Origin: Ashinkailepas kermadecensis
Taxonomy: Eukaryota; Arthropoda; Thecostraca; Neolepadidae
Assembly (NCBI GenBank): GCA_034440615.1
Contig: JAOTOM010004005.1
Span: 15,001-79,000 of the forward strand
DNA: 64,000 nt
Direction of reading: 5' to 3'
The notes beneath the pieces are model-generated. The model had not been told where the DNA came from, made no database searches, and was given only the letters and a program-made list of their open reading frames with translations. This document shows, in pieces, positions 44,584 to 55,849 of this stretch (its first letter is position 1; every line of letters begins with the position of its first letter). A program made the position numbers and the translations under genes.

Positions 44584-45270
44584 TCACAGTTGTTCCAATA
44601 TGCGTGTTGTTGAAAGGAAGTGGAAGATATGTTCGTGTAATGTTGGGTGTTCATCGTTGAGAAGCGTGGTGAGGTTTAGTGGGAGGTTGTTTGTGGTGCA
44701 GTAGTTTGTGATGTGCTGTCTTTGGTTATTGTACTTGGTGCAGTATATGAGAATGTGCTTGATTGTATGTGTTCGGCGACATGTTGTGCATTGAGGTCGT
44801 GGTTGGCTTAGAATGAGGTAGGAGTGTGTGAGTGCTGTGTGTCCGATGCGAAGCTTGTCAGTATCCTTTCTTTGAGCCTGGTGTTCTGATTGATGGTGTG
44901 CCAATGTTCGTGTTTTGGATGTATATCGTGGAGTTGTGTTCCTGCTCTGTCCCATGTTTGTTGAATGTTTTTGTTGATTGCCTGGTATATTGTGGGGTAG
45001 TAGTCGGATTGTGAGAGTGGGCAGTTTGTGGTTTGTTGTAGTGTTGTGGAAATGTTTGCTTCGGTGTCTGCATGTTCGTTGCCTTGTATGTTTGTGCGGC
45101 TTGGCATCCAAAGGAGGAGTGGTTGTTGTCGAATGTTTAGTTTGCTATGTATGTGTAGTATTTTGGGGATGAGGGGGTGTTTGGAAGTGGTGTAGGGTTT
45201 TATTCTTTGTATTGCTGATTTTGCGTCCGTGGCTATGATGTTGTGTTCGATGTTTGGTTGTAGATGGTAC
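44584..45270 (-). pseudogene. LINE 2 ORF2, 3' part: second half of RNase H and tail
   Basis: Resumes at the left edge of the insertion with LQPNIEHNIIATDAKSAIQRI (third acidic motif), LLLWMPSRTNIQGNEHADTEAN (fourth motif), and the Cys/His tail RIGHTALTHSYLIL...CTTCRRTHTIKHILIYC. It ends with a stop at 44584. A single copy of GTAC at the join leaves the two halves one frame apart, so the host LINE had or gained a small indel. Confidence 0.85.
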
Positions 45271-45756
45271 ACTCGGTCTGGTTGGGATGTTTCAGGGTAC
45301 CCTGAGCATGGGTGGCTCACTAGGAACGTAGGCTGTGACGCTGCACACCAAAAAGTACTGGTAGGCTGCGCCGTTTCACAGTTATGCGTTGCGTGGCAGT
45401 CTGCCAGCTTCGCCACCGACCAGTGTCCGAGCCATAGGATTCGCGTGTGAGGTCGTCACGCGACCATTTGCCCTGCAGCCATGCAGTGGTAAACACGGGT
45501 CTTCCCTGTTCCCGACTTGCATTCCTCTGTCGGCGAAACAACATTGGCAGTTAAACGAGCAGGTTACTGGACTTCTGTCGATAAGCAACAATTGATAGCT
45601 GCGGATTTTTTACTCCAGCAACACAGAATGAGCAGGAAAGGTTGGAAAAAGCTCAATTGCAAAGATGTAACGAAAGGAGATGGGAGGTTTATGATGTCAA
45701 TGAAGTATTATCTGGCCCCCAAAATAATAATATAATGTTCAACATTTATACGTTTT

Positions 45757-46077
45757 AGAAATGTAGTTCTAACTCTTGCTGGGGTGACTTTATGAACCAG
45801 GGTGCAATTGCCAAGAAGAGCTGGTTTCGTGAACCCAGTCCATGATTCCATGAGTTACAGTTTTACAGCCTACATTTGGCAAAGCGCTTCAAGTGCCGTC
45901 AATACACCGACACGGCGAACCCGGCAGCTCGCTCTCGACCTTATCGTGCCAATTGCCAACTGACCATACCAGCCGGGGACTAAAAGCGAGCACGCGAAGC
46001 GGCTCGAACCCAGCATTGCCAGGACGGCGGAGACGGGTGCACGACAGCGTTCTAACGAACTAAGCTACCGAGGCAGC
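45757..46077 (-). mobile_element. tRNA-derived SINE in the left arm of the fold-back
   Basis: Minus-strand head gctgcctcggtagcttagtt with A box tagcttagttgg-like and a B-box-like ggttcgag (read cgaacc, about 46010). The body includes gagcgagctgccggg and gtgtattgacggca, ending near gttcataaagtcaccccagcaagag. It mirrors the right-arm copy. Confidence 0.8.
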
Positions 46078-46540
46078 GAATCACAGGGAGGAACTTGCTT
46101 CCTTAATTCAGATTCATTGACAAGTCAATTAGTTACGTGATTAAATTGCATCTGCTTCATTGAGAATCACATGTTTTAGGGCGCAAGGAATATGTTGCAT
46201 GATATCATATTATTTATTGCATATGTTGTGCACTGTACTGCAAGCGACATATTCAGAATTTATATTTTATACTTGATATTGCTTCATATAAAGTAAAATA
46301 TTTGTATGGTAAAATAGTTCGATGGCATCAGCGTGAAGAAATACTTTATTCCCACGGAATTCTGAATATGTCGCTTGTAGTACAGTTCACAACATATGCA
46401 ATAAATAATATGATATCATGCAACACATTCCTTACGCCCTAAAACATGTGATTCTCAATGAAGTAGATGCAATTTAATCAAGTAACGAATTGACTTGTCA
46501 ATAAATCTGAATTAAGCAAGCAAGTGCCTCCCTGTGACTT

Positions 46541-46863
46541 GCCGCCTCGGTAGCTTAGTTGGCTAGAGCGCTGTCGTGCACCCGTCTCCGCTGTCCTGGC
46601 AATGCTTGGTTCGAGTCGCTTCGCGGGCTCGCTTTTAGTTCCCGGCTGGGAGGGTCAGTTTGCAATTGGCACGATAAGGTCGAGAGCGAGCTGCCGGGGT
46701 CGCCGTGTCGGTGTATTGACGGCACGTGAAGCGCTTTGCCAAATTTATACTGTAAAACAGTAATTCGTGGGATCGTGGCCAGGGTTCACTAAGCCAGCTC
46801 TTCTTAGCAATTGGATCCTGGTTCATAAAGCCACTCTAGCAAGAGTTCGAACTACATTTCTAA
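46541..46863 (+). mobile_element. tRNA-derived SINE in the right arm of the fold-back
   Basis: Head gccgcctcggtagcttagttggctagagcg (A box at about 46551-46562), B box ggttcgagtcg (about 46609-46619), body ggcacgataaggtcgagagc and gtgtattgacggcac, 3' end ggttcataaagccactctagcaagag. The anticodon region does not fold into a proper arm, so it is a SINE and not a tRNA gene. Confidence 0.82.
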
Positions 46864-47375
46864 AACGCATAGATGTTGGACATTCTATTATTATTTTGGG
46901 GCCAGAGAATACTTCATTGACATCATAAACCTCCCATCTCATTTCGCTACATCTTTGCAACTGAACTTTTTCCAACCTTTCCTGCTCATTCTGTGTTGCT
47001 ACGGTCAGAAATCCGCACCTATCAATTGTTGCTTATCGACAGAAGTCCAGTAACCTGCTCGTTTAACTGCCAATGTTGTTTCGCCGACAGAGGAATGCAA
47101 GGCGGGAACAGGGAAGACCCGTGTTTACCACTGCATGGCTGCAGGGCAAATGGTCGCGTGACGACCACAAATGCGAATTCCTATGGTTCGGACGCTGACC
47201 GGTGGCGAAGCTGGTAGGCTGTCACGCAACACATAACTGTGAAACGGCGCAGCCTACCAGTAATTTTTGGTGTGCAGCGTCACAGCCTACGTGCCTAGTG
47301 AGCGTCACAGCGTAGTGAGCCACCCTTGCTTAGGGTACCCTGGAACATCCCAACCAGACCGAGTGTACAATAGGC

Positions 47376-50300
47376 TGAGTATATTGCATACAGTTCTGAA
47401 GTGTATGTGGATGCTGTGTCCGGCAGTCGGGCACGTAAGATGACACGGGGCGGTGCTTGTCTGGTACACAGCACCGCCGCTGAGCCCGTCTGTTGTGTGT
47501 GTGATTTGGAGCCGTCGGTGTAGATGATGTAGTTTGCGTATTGTGATATGAATTGGAGGAAAAGTTGTTGTATTTCTGCATCTGTGTATGTACGTTTTGG
47601 CGTCTCTATTAAAAAGTGTGTTGTGGGGGTTTGGTGTTTCCACCATGCTTTAGGTGGTGGGAGTGGTTTTGAGGTGGGGGGAGCGAGGTGTAGGTTTCTT
47701 GCGTGTTGTTGAATGCGGCATCCGATTGTAGTTTTGAATGTTTTTTTTTCTTCATGAGTTGGTGCCTGCGTTTGGAGCGGATTTTTAGTGCCTGAGTGCA
47801 TGGGTGTTGTCTAATGAGTTGCGTTTTGTAGTGGTATCTGAGTAATGCTTCTGTGCGTTTGTGTTATAGTTCTGGTATGTGGTTGTATATGTGAAGAGCG
47901 AGGGAAGGTGTGGTTGTGTGTACTCCTGCGGCTATCTTTAGGCATTGGTATTGAAGTGAGTCTAGGAGTTTGAGGTTCGTTTTGTCCGCGTTTCCAAAAG
48001 TGTGGATCCGTATTCCATGATTTGTCGAACGATATACTTGTATAAGGTCAGTAGTGATTTTCGGTCTGATCCCAATCTGTGCCGGATAGTGCTCGTAAGA
48101 AGATTATCCTTTTGGATGCGCGTGTTTGGATGTTTAGTATGTGTGATTTGAAGGAGAGTCGTGGATCTAAAGTGATGCCTAGGAATTTCGCTGTGGTAAC
48201 AAGTGGTATGGGAGTGTTGTCTAGTTTCAGTGGGTGTAAATATGTGTGTAGCTTATAGCTAAAAACCATGCATTTGGATTTGTGCGGTGTAATATGTAGG
48301 TTTAGTAAGGCTAGCTTGTCGTGGAGATCTGTTGGTGCATTTTGTAGAATTGTTATTGAGTGGGCTGGTGATTCATGTGATGTTCAGAGTACGATGTCAT
48401 CTGCATAGAGTGCGATTTTGACAGGCAGGTTGTCGGGAATGTCTGAGTTGAGGCCGATAATAAAGAGTAGGGGGCTGAAAACTGAGCCTTGTATCAAACC
48501 GGTTGTGGAGAATTTAGTGTCTGAAGTGTGGGGGCCAATTTTGACTTGAAATGATCCGTGTAGTAGGTAGAACTGAAGGTAGTGTAGTAGTCTACCCTGT
48601 ATGTCTATGTTGTATATGTGTTGTAGTAGAGCTGTTACGTTGATGGTGTCATATGCTTGTTTTAGGTCCAGGAAGACAGCGACAGTGGGAAGCATTTTTG
48701 CCGTCGCTTCCTGGATGTGTGTGATGAGGTAGGTGAGGTTATCTATACATGATCTCTTGGGAAGGAAGCCTGATTGAGTGGGAGCAATTAGTTTTTGTGT
48801 TTGGATTATGTAAAGGAGACGTTTTTGACAAGGCGTTCGAAAAGTTTATGGAAGCAGCTGGTGAGTGCGATAGGGCGGTAAGAGTCGCATAGAGTTGAGT
48901 CAGTGTTTGGTTTAGGGATAGGTATATGGAAGGCGTGTAGCCATGATGGTGAATATGTATGTGTTATCCATGCAGTGTTGTATGTTTCGAGGAGTACGTG
49001 TGCTGCTTGTGTTGGGAGGTGTTTGAAGAAGGAGTAGTGTACATTGTCTGGTCCTACGCTTGTGTTTCCTGTCTCTGCAATTGCAAGTTCTAATACTGTG
49101 AGTGTAAATCTAGTGTTGTAAAGATGTGGGCGTGTGTGTCTGATTGGAGGTGGAGGGTTACGTGGAAGTGTGGATGACCTAAGGTGGTAGTTGTGAGCGA
49201 AAATGTTGGTGATTGTTTGTGGGTCTGTGATGGTGTTGTTGTTCTGTCTGAGTATGATGGCTTTTATTGGTGGTCGTTATCGGTTTTGGAATGTTTTCAG
49301 GAGTATCCAAATTTCGCCGAGAGGAGTTATTCTGTTGAATTGATTAGAGAGGTTAATCCAGGATGTCGTTTTGTGTTTTTAATGGTTCGTTTGCAGAGTG
49401 CTTTGAGTTGTTTGCATCTGGTGATTGTTTCCGGTGTGCGGTGTCTTTCATATATGTGTCGTGCATGGTTCCTCGCGCGGATTGCCTCGTAACATTCGTC
49501 GTTCCACCAAGGGGCCGCGCGAGGCTTGTGTTGGTGGCGTGGTTTTGTCTGTGGTATGTGTTGGTGTGCTGTAGTTAGAAGAATGTCGGTGAATGGTTCT
49601 GGCGAAAGTTGAGGGTTGTGGGCTGTTTGTGCAGCAAGGGACTCTGAGAAGGGTGTCCAGGATGCTTTTGTAAGATTCCATCGGCCAGGAGGGGGATTCG
49701 GTGGGCCGGTGGTCGGGATTTGGTTCAAGGTAATGGTTATGTCACTGAAGTGGTCACTGAAGTGAGGATCGGAATCGGATGTCCAGGATAAGGAAAGAGA
49801 TATGCGCGAGGATGAAAGGGTTACGTCTGGGGTGGTGGGAAGTTGAGCGGCGGAAATAGGTAAAGGGTAGGTTGGTGACCCAGTATTGAGTACTGTGAGG
49901 TTGTGTTGGTTGGCTAGTGTGATGAGTGTGAGTGCTCTGTGATCAGGTTGTGTTGTGCGTGTGTCCCATAGTGGGTGGCGAGAGTTGAAATCTCCGGTGA
50001 GTATGACTGGGGTGCGGATTTGGTCAAGTGCTTTATTTAATTCCGAAATAGTTTCGCGAAGAGTTTCGCGAGTTTCGCGAGGGGGGTGGTATATGTTAAC
50101 GAGTGTGTAGGTGTTGTTATGTATGTGTATTTCAGTGAGTAGTATGTCTGCTGTGGTATTGAAGTGTATCAGGCGATGAGGTGTGTTGTTCCTAATGTAT
50201 GTGCAAACACCGCCTGACCTGTGCGCGTTGTGTGAGTCTTGCCTATGTAGTGTGTATTGCGAAATGTTGAATTGGTAAGGATCGTTGGGTTTGAAGTGTG

Positions 50301-50406
50301 TTTCTTGAATGCATAGTGTTGTGTGGTTTGTTTGTAATGCGCAATGTTTGAAGTCATGCCAGTGTCTAATCAGTCCGTGTGTGTTCCATTGAAGTATGGT
50401 GTTCAT
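47376..50406 (-). pseudogene. LINE 2 ORF2, 5' part: endonuclease, RT, first half of RNase H
   Basis: The endonuclease frame of 360 residues (50406-49327) is intact: ILQWNTHGL, CIQETHF, GDFNSRHPLWD, PDVTLSS and SDHFSDI, with the catalytic E, D and H motifs present. RT continues through several frames: TSVGPDNVHY and IPKPN (about 49050-48900), MLPTVAVFLDLKQAYD (48695), LIQGSVFSPLLFIIGLNS and ALYADDIVL with the catalytic DD kept (about 48400), then KFLGITLDPRLSFKSHI (about 48190). RNase H starts IIYTDGSKS and TYTSELYAIYSAY and is then cut at 47368 by the fold-back element. Stops lie in RT at about 48385 and 48800. Confidence 0.87.
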
Positions 50407-50530
50407 TGTTGGTGTGTTGGCTCGTGTGAGTGGCTTCTAAAGTGAGTGTTGTCTTTTGCTACTTTTAGCTGGTCTTTTTGCCTGTCTGTAGGAAGGTGTT
50501 GTCAAACGTAGGGTTGTTGTGATTTCCGAG

Positions 50531-51701
50531 TCAGTAGAGTATTATTTTGTGTCTGAGTGGTCTTCGGGTCCTATCGTGCCCTGGTCTATAGTGTGAGGTG
50601 GGTGCGGTTCTGATGCGTCGGATGCAGGCGATGTTTGTGTTGATGGTGAGGATGGTGGGTAAGTCAGTGGTGGTGGGTGTGGTGAGTGTGGGGTGGGTGC
50701 CGGTTGGCGAGCTGGCAGTGGTGGCGGGGCTTGTTCCGCTGAGCGGTGGACTGTGGTGTGACCTGGTATTGGTGGTCGTGTCTTGCGAGTGGTAGGCGTT
50801 GAGGTGTGTTACGGTGTGGCTTGCTCCGTCGTTTGTGTGCCGGCGTTTGTGGTGTGTTTTGGTTTGGTTGTTGGCAGTGCCGTGTACTCTTCTTGTGTTG
50901 GTGGAGGTGGTGTGTGTTGAAGTGTGCCGGGCTCTGGGCGGCGGCGAGCAGGCCACGCCGACTGCGGGTTGAGCAGCCATGCCATGGCCCGGGGCAGGGA
51001 CCAGCCCTCAAGATGAACGAGGCGCGGGACCTCCCGCTCCATCATCCATGTGGGACAGTCCCTGGCCCAGGCCGCATGGGAGTCTCCGCATGCGGCGCAG
51101 CACAGCTCGCCGCTGTTGCATGTGTCGGTGGAGTGTGGCTCGGCACATCGCCCGCAGTTTGGGATGGTTGAGAGACCCCCACCCCCCTGGTGTGGCCGTA
51201 GCGCTGACAGTTCTGACAGCGCCTTGGGAGGGGTGCGCGAAGTTGCACGGTATACCTCATGTATCCGGCCTTGAGGTAGGCCGAAGGTGTACGTGAGGTG
51301 CAGGTGATGATTATGATGTTGTTGGGACGTCCTGGCCTGGGGGTTGGCCTGTGGTCGGCGGAGACGCCCTGGTCCTCGAGTTTGAGGGCCAGGTCCTCCG
51401 CCGACACGCAGGCCAGCTCCGGGGCCAGGATGGTGCGTTGAGACGTATTCAAGTGTGTGGCCAGTGTGATGGTGACTGGAGTGTGGTGGATGGATTTGAT
51501 GTTCGGGAGAATCCGACTATCTAAGTGGTTGTTGGCTTGAATCAGGAGCGCCCCTGAGCGGATTGGTCGGGCGTGGAGGGGCGCCCCTGTGTGCTGTGTA
51601 ATGGTCTCCTCCACCAGCCAGGGGTCGAGGAAGCCCATGGGTTTCCCGTCCCCCCGGCGGCAGAGGTAGAACTCTCCGGTGGGTGACTCGGCTGTGTTCA
51701 T
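50531..51701 (-). pseudogene. LINE 2 ORF1, zinc-knuckle protein (frameshifted)
   Basis: The first 219 residues (51701-51042) form an open N-terminal domain, then a CCHC-type knuckle beginning RRCQNCQRYGHT. Next to a C run near 51185 the reading slips: the predicted knuckle continues in another frame (QRYGH, CG.CA..H.......C.AAHAETPMR...CPTWM), and the following Pro/Thr-rich tail is spread over frames to about 50531. The knuckle plus Pro/Thr tail layout parallels LINE 1 ORF1. The homopolymer slip may be a real mutation or a sequencing error. Confidence 0.65.
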
Positions 51702-51830
51702 GTTGCGTTGTGGTGCTTGGTGTGAGTAATGTATGAGTTGTGTTGGGATCGGAACGACGCTTGTACTGGGGAAGGTGCCAAAATGTACTACCAGGCATCA
51801 CACGTCGCGCACTATGAAGGAAAGGAGTAT

Positions 51831-52843
51831 GTCCCGTTCTCCGGAAGCTTATCTGAAGAACACACTGCAGATAAGACACAAAAAGAAATATATCTACAAC
51901 AAAGCAACAAGAGATGCTAAGGACAAACATAGATGAAACATAATCACAGTCACGGACACATTGTTTATGACTAACATCGCTGATTGCAAAATACATATTA
52001 TACACAGTTCATCAGAAAGATCTAATCACGGCCATCCGCTAAACCCTTTGAAATTGAACTTGTATATGGAGATGCTGGCATGCCGTTGTGCTTTTTCCTC
52101 GGTCTATGGTTGATATTTCGAATATGTGTGGACTCTGAAAGTTTGAGGTCAGTTAATATTTTCCGATGTCCAGAGATTCTGTGGAGAGTGGTCCTAATCA
52201 GCCGCAAATCCACGCAAATTGATTGATTTGAACGCAAATTGATGCAGCCCCACTCACAAGTGCGAAGGTGAAATTTTCTCCACCTTCGGCTGTAAACATT
52301 TATTTTTACAGTATAATAATTTTTTCACCAAATCCCCAAAGCCAAAATCGCGGTATTTCAGAAGATGACTTCACTTTTCAAACCTATCTAATATGACCAT
52401 TTCTGGTAAAAGCATAGAGTTAAAACGTTCGCCTTTAGAGAGCCAATTACACCGCAAATGTCACAAAAATTCACATTGTTTCATCATGAGTCAACATTGG
52501 CAGTGACCTTTGGTCACTGACCTGACCTCAAACTCAAATCGATGACATACGTGTTGTAAGCACTGCCGAATCATAATCATTTCGTATCAATCGTAATCAT
52601 ATGACAAGCTTGATTTCAATATCATTTCATAGTATCAGCCTAAAAGTATACAGCATGTTCCAGCTGCTCATCCTGTGCACACATGCTTATTGTTGCCCGA
52701 GTCGAAACGCGTCAACCATGGCTCCGCTTACCTTGTCATTTTTTGGACAAAATCCCATAATCACTCCAGTGTTCCAGGCGCATATGTACCTAACGTCCGG
52801 GTCATGCACACTACGCTTCCGTGAGTACTCCAGCATCCAGTGA
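51831..52843. other. Unassigned sequence
   Basis: No supported gene. Sequence near 52260-52330 is AT-rich. Confidence 0.4.
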
Positions 52844-53000
52844 TCTCCTGGAAGTATGTGCACGTCATCAATATACACGGACAGGTAGCCCACAACGAGC
52901 AACACCCTGGAAGTATGTGCACGTCATCTACACACGGGGAGGGGAGCCAGCAACGAACAACCTCCCGGAAGCAGGTACGCGTCAGAAATACACACTCGGA
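52844..53000 (+). repeat. ~60 bp tandem repeat (3 copies)
   Basis: Copies of ctcctggaagtatgtgcacgtcatc... start near 52845, 52905 and 52962, with the third the most diverged. Confidence 0.85.
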
Positions 53001-53795
53001 AGGAGCGAGCGAAATTGCTTCGCTGTGGTACATACCATCAACTTTAAATCCGAACAAGCCGGTGGGAATTGGCGCTTCGAGGATTTTTATGACGCAACGT
53101 ATGCTTAACACAAGACCCCAATCGAAACAATTTGGACGGAATTGCGATTTTTGTTCAGAACCTATAAAAAATCGCCGCCAGGCGTGCAGAAATTTCCAGC
53201 TTCACACAGAACACAGCAGCTAAGTGGAAGTGGGCGGGTTGGGCCGGCGCGGCATACGAACGAGCCGGACGATCAGCTATTCGGATTGATTGTACATTTG
53301 ATTTGCAGCAAATACCGCCTTAAACGGTGTCCAGATCGCAACACGGTTGTAATCGGTTTCTAAACATTACATTTGTTCCCAACATTTTGGTACGGAGGGG
53401 ACGATTGCCGCAGCACTGTACTCGGCACCAGCACTGCCTTCAGCCTGCTACGTGGCTAAATGTGGTGCAAATACGGTGCCAAATAGATGGAAGCATCAGT
53501 TACGATTATTTCGTATCAACCAATTAACACAATTGCGCCAGTTGTAGGACTACAGTACTATTCATAAGAACATGTAATACTTAAAAAATGATAATAATAA
53601 TAATAATAATAGCAATATAAATAATAATCAGATAAGCTTACACACCTCAAGGTAATAGGAGCATTTGAACACCCACAGAAGCCTATATCCCGCACATCCT
53701 TAAGCCCTGGTGTATCGGAAAAATAACCATCGATGCTAAGGACAAAATATCGAACAAATTTATTTAGAGTGGCTAAATATGGGTTTAAAAAAATA
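53001..53795. other. Unassigned sequence
   Basis: A short (ata/taa)n microsatellite at 53588-53625. No gene recognised. Confidence 0.4.
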
Positions 53796-54120
53796 GCCGG
53801 CTCGCTAGCTCAGCTGGTTAGAACGCCGGACTGCATTCGTCTCCCGTGTCCTGATAAGACATGGTTCGAGTTGCTTCGCGCACTTGCATTTACTGCTGGG
53901 GTGGGGGGGGGCGCAACTGGCAACTGGCCCGATTAGGCCAGGAACGAGCTACCGGGGCGGCCTTCTCGGTGCATTGACGGCACGTTGAACTCCCGGTCAA
54001 AATTCTGCCGTTGAAGTGGAATTAATTGATTGGATGGTGTGACCAGGGTTCCAGCAACAAGATCTGCTTAGCAATATAACACTGGTTCATAAAGCCACCC
54101 CAGCAGGAATTCGGATTAAA
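53796..54120 (+). mobile_element. tRNA-derived SINE, third copy of the fold-back SINE family
   Basis: Head gccggctcgctagctcagctgg (A box), B box ggttcgagttg (about 53863), then body caggaacgagctaccggggcgg and gtgcattgacggcac, and 3' end ggttcataaagccaccccagcagga. It matches 46541-46863 along its length with more substitutions and ends before an A-rich tract at 54121-54133. Here the SINE is free-standing, which shows that it is a unit separate from the fold-back element. Confidence 0.85.
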
Positions 54121-54482
54121 TATTTAAAAAAAGAACGTTGCCAAGCGCGTGAAACATCGATTATGATTATTTCGTGTTAATTAAATATCACAACTAGGCC
54201 AGTGGCAGCTGTAGTGCACCGAACAACGGTACGCTACAGCTGCCCATGCATTAGCCTACAAAAAAGGAATGTTATTCCTTTTCTTTCCACATAAATGTTA
54301 CTGGAGTCGATTTTCGAGTTACATAATACGCACCATGATAAATAATCTGCTTTTTGGCCGATCGAGGCCGACCATTCCCTTCTGAGATGTAGAGTGGGGC
54401 TGACGCTTTTGTAGGCAAATCAAAGGACGTAAAGTAGCGAGAAATGACAGGCCAAAACATTATCATAGAAATGAAGGATGTA

Positions 54483-55806
54483 CTATAGAGTACACCTTGC
54501 GTACATACCTAATGAAGGATCGTACACGCAGGGATTCTGTGTCGTCGTCGTAAGTGTTGTCATTATTGTTGTGGTGGTCGGTGTTGTCGATGTTGTTGCT
54601 GAAGTGGTGGTTGATGTTGCTACTGCTGTTTCAGTGGTGGTTGTTGTTGTTGTCGTTGCAGCGGTGGATATTGCTTCTGTTGTTCCAGTGGTGGTTGATG
54701 TTGCCTCTGTTGTTGCAGTGGTGGTTGATGTTGCCTCTGCTGTTTCAGTTGTGGTTGATGTTGCCTCTGCCGTTTCAGTGGTGGTTGATGTTTCCTCTGT
54801 TGTTGCAGTGGTGGTTGATGTTGTCTCTGCTGTTGCAGTGGTGGTTGATGTTGCCTCTGCTGTTTCAGTTGTGGTTGATGTTGCCTCTGCCGTTTCAGTG
54901 GTGGTTGATGTTTCCTCTTCTGCTTCAGTGGTGGTTGATGTCGCCTCTGTTGTTGCAGTGGTGGTTGATGCTTCCTCTGCTGTTTCAGTGGTGGTTGATG
55001 TTGCCTCTGTTGTTGCAGTAGTGGCTGATGTTGTTGTAGTTGCAGCGATGTCCAATGTGCTGGCGGTCGGTTCTCCGGACGTACTTGCTTGTCTCACTGA
55101 AACAACAACTGGTGCTATAGTGGCATCAGTCAAACTGGGAGAGGAAAGCCAGTGGTCGAGGGGAATCCGAACACAAGTGGATCCAGTCAACAGCTGTGTC
55201 ATCGGAGACCACTGGCCCAACATCCGCAAACTCAGCGGATCATGACACACGTCCTGTTCAGGGTGACCTTTAATGGGAAGAGGTCGCAGGACGTCACATT
55301 CGCTGTTGTTCGGTACGAAACAACTCGACCATTTGCCGCTAGCCCGTATTCAAGAGCGACCAGTGCACCAGATCTGTAAGGAGAGCTCCTGTGCGGCAAT
55401 GCGGAAGACAGCACCATAGGGATGCAGGTTCGATCACGCCCCCGAGTGTCTAACAAAACCATCCAATGCCCCGATGAGCAAGATTCATCTGAGTGGTTTG
55501 CGGTGATCCACCTGATCACCGCAAACCACTCAGGTACAGTATCCACCCGCGAAGCATCGTTCTGGTCTTGCCGTCCACGCTGTAGATTCCATAGCTTTTT
55601 AGGGCTAACTGCAACGTCACGAAGCACCACATACATTGATTGCACGAGCACGGATGAACAAATTTTTTTGATACACTATCCTTCACCCGTCCGGCTTGCC
55701 AGCCAATCAACGACCTTGCGGGATGATTATCTATATCATTGTTGTCAACACAACTAGAGCAGCACAACAGTCCAAGAAGAACCAACATAATCATCGTTAT
55801 CGTCAT
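54483..55806 (-). CDS. Candidate secreted Thr-rich mucin-like gene (two exons)
   Basis: Exon 1 (55806-55715) starts with ATG and reads a signal peptide: MTITMIMLVLLGLLCCSSC, then VDNNDIDNHPA. It ends at ag|gtcgtt in phase 2. Exon 2 (55134-54483) starts after a strong acceptor (ctttcctctcccag) in matching phase and reads LTDATIAPVVVSVRQA, then about 17 copies of a 10-residue TEATSTTTET-like repeat, then NPCVYDPSLGMYARCTL and a stop. The joined product would be ~247 residues: secreted, heavily O-glycosylatable, with no membrane segment. An internal gtatgt (54508) could splice out the last few codons to a further exon. The exon 1 donor is not ideal. No transcript evidence is available, and the start and splice choice are inferences. 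Confidence 0.5.
54540..55040 (-). repeat. 30 bp coding minisatellite inside the mucin-like exon
   Basis: Plus-strand unit gtggttgatgttgcctctgctgtttcagt, ~14 clear copies. The period is a multiple of three and the minus-strand frame stays open with mostly synonymous Thr, Ala and Ser variation. A duplicated higher-order block (~120 bp) is visible at 54730-54920. Confidence 0.9.
55489..55533. repeat. Perfect 20 bp inverted repeat, 5-base loop
   Basis: 55489-55508 and 55514-55533 are exact complements (ctgagtggtttgcggtgatc) around cacct. It lies in the candidate intron of the mucin-like gene. Confidence 0.95.
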
Positions 55807-55849
55807 TGGTCCATATAGCTATCACTCATTTCACAATCACTTTCACCAT

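Larger units (their letters stand above)
45271..47364. mobile_element. 2.1 kb fold-back (long inverted repeat) element
   Basis: The left arm (45271 to about 46260) is an inverted, diverged copy of the right arm (about 46358-47364), around a ~100 bp AT-rich spacer. Tips read ACTCGGTCTGGTTGGGATGTT and its complement. The palindromic GTAC on both outer sides (45267-45270 and 47365-47368) is a 4 bp target duplication, or TA if CAC... is taken as the tip. It lies inside the LINE 2 RNase H. The arms differ by scattered substitutions and indels, for example an extra ~20 bp gcgtcacagcctac copy near 47310. No transposase is encoded, so it must be mobilised in trans or be derived from a DNA transposon. 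A related fragment without the SINE lies at 18255-18575. Confidence 0.88.
44455..51830 (-). mobile_element. LINE 2: second I/Jockey-like LINE, split by a fold-back insertion
   Basis: Order from the right: ORF1 (51701 to about 50531), endonuclease (50406-49327), RT (to about 47950), RNase H N-terminal half (47801-47376), a 2.1 kb insertion (45271-47364), RNase H C-terminal half and tail (45262-44584), then an A-rich 3' end on the minus strand (44583-44455). It is a different family from LINE 1 (different ORF1, codon choice and ORF2 sequence) but in the same orientation. Exact ends were not fixed. Confidence 0.88.

Noticed and set aside
46541..46620. Functional tRNA gene
   Set aside because: Good A and B boxes but no anticodon arm, and the same unit occurs three times with a shared body.
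45271..47364. Assembly artefact giving a false palindrome
   Set aside because: The arms differ by many substitutions and indels and have an independent spacer and target duplication, so the structure is probably real.
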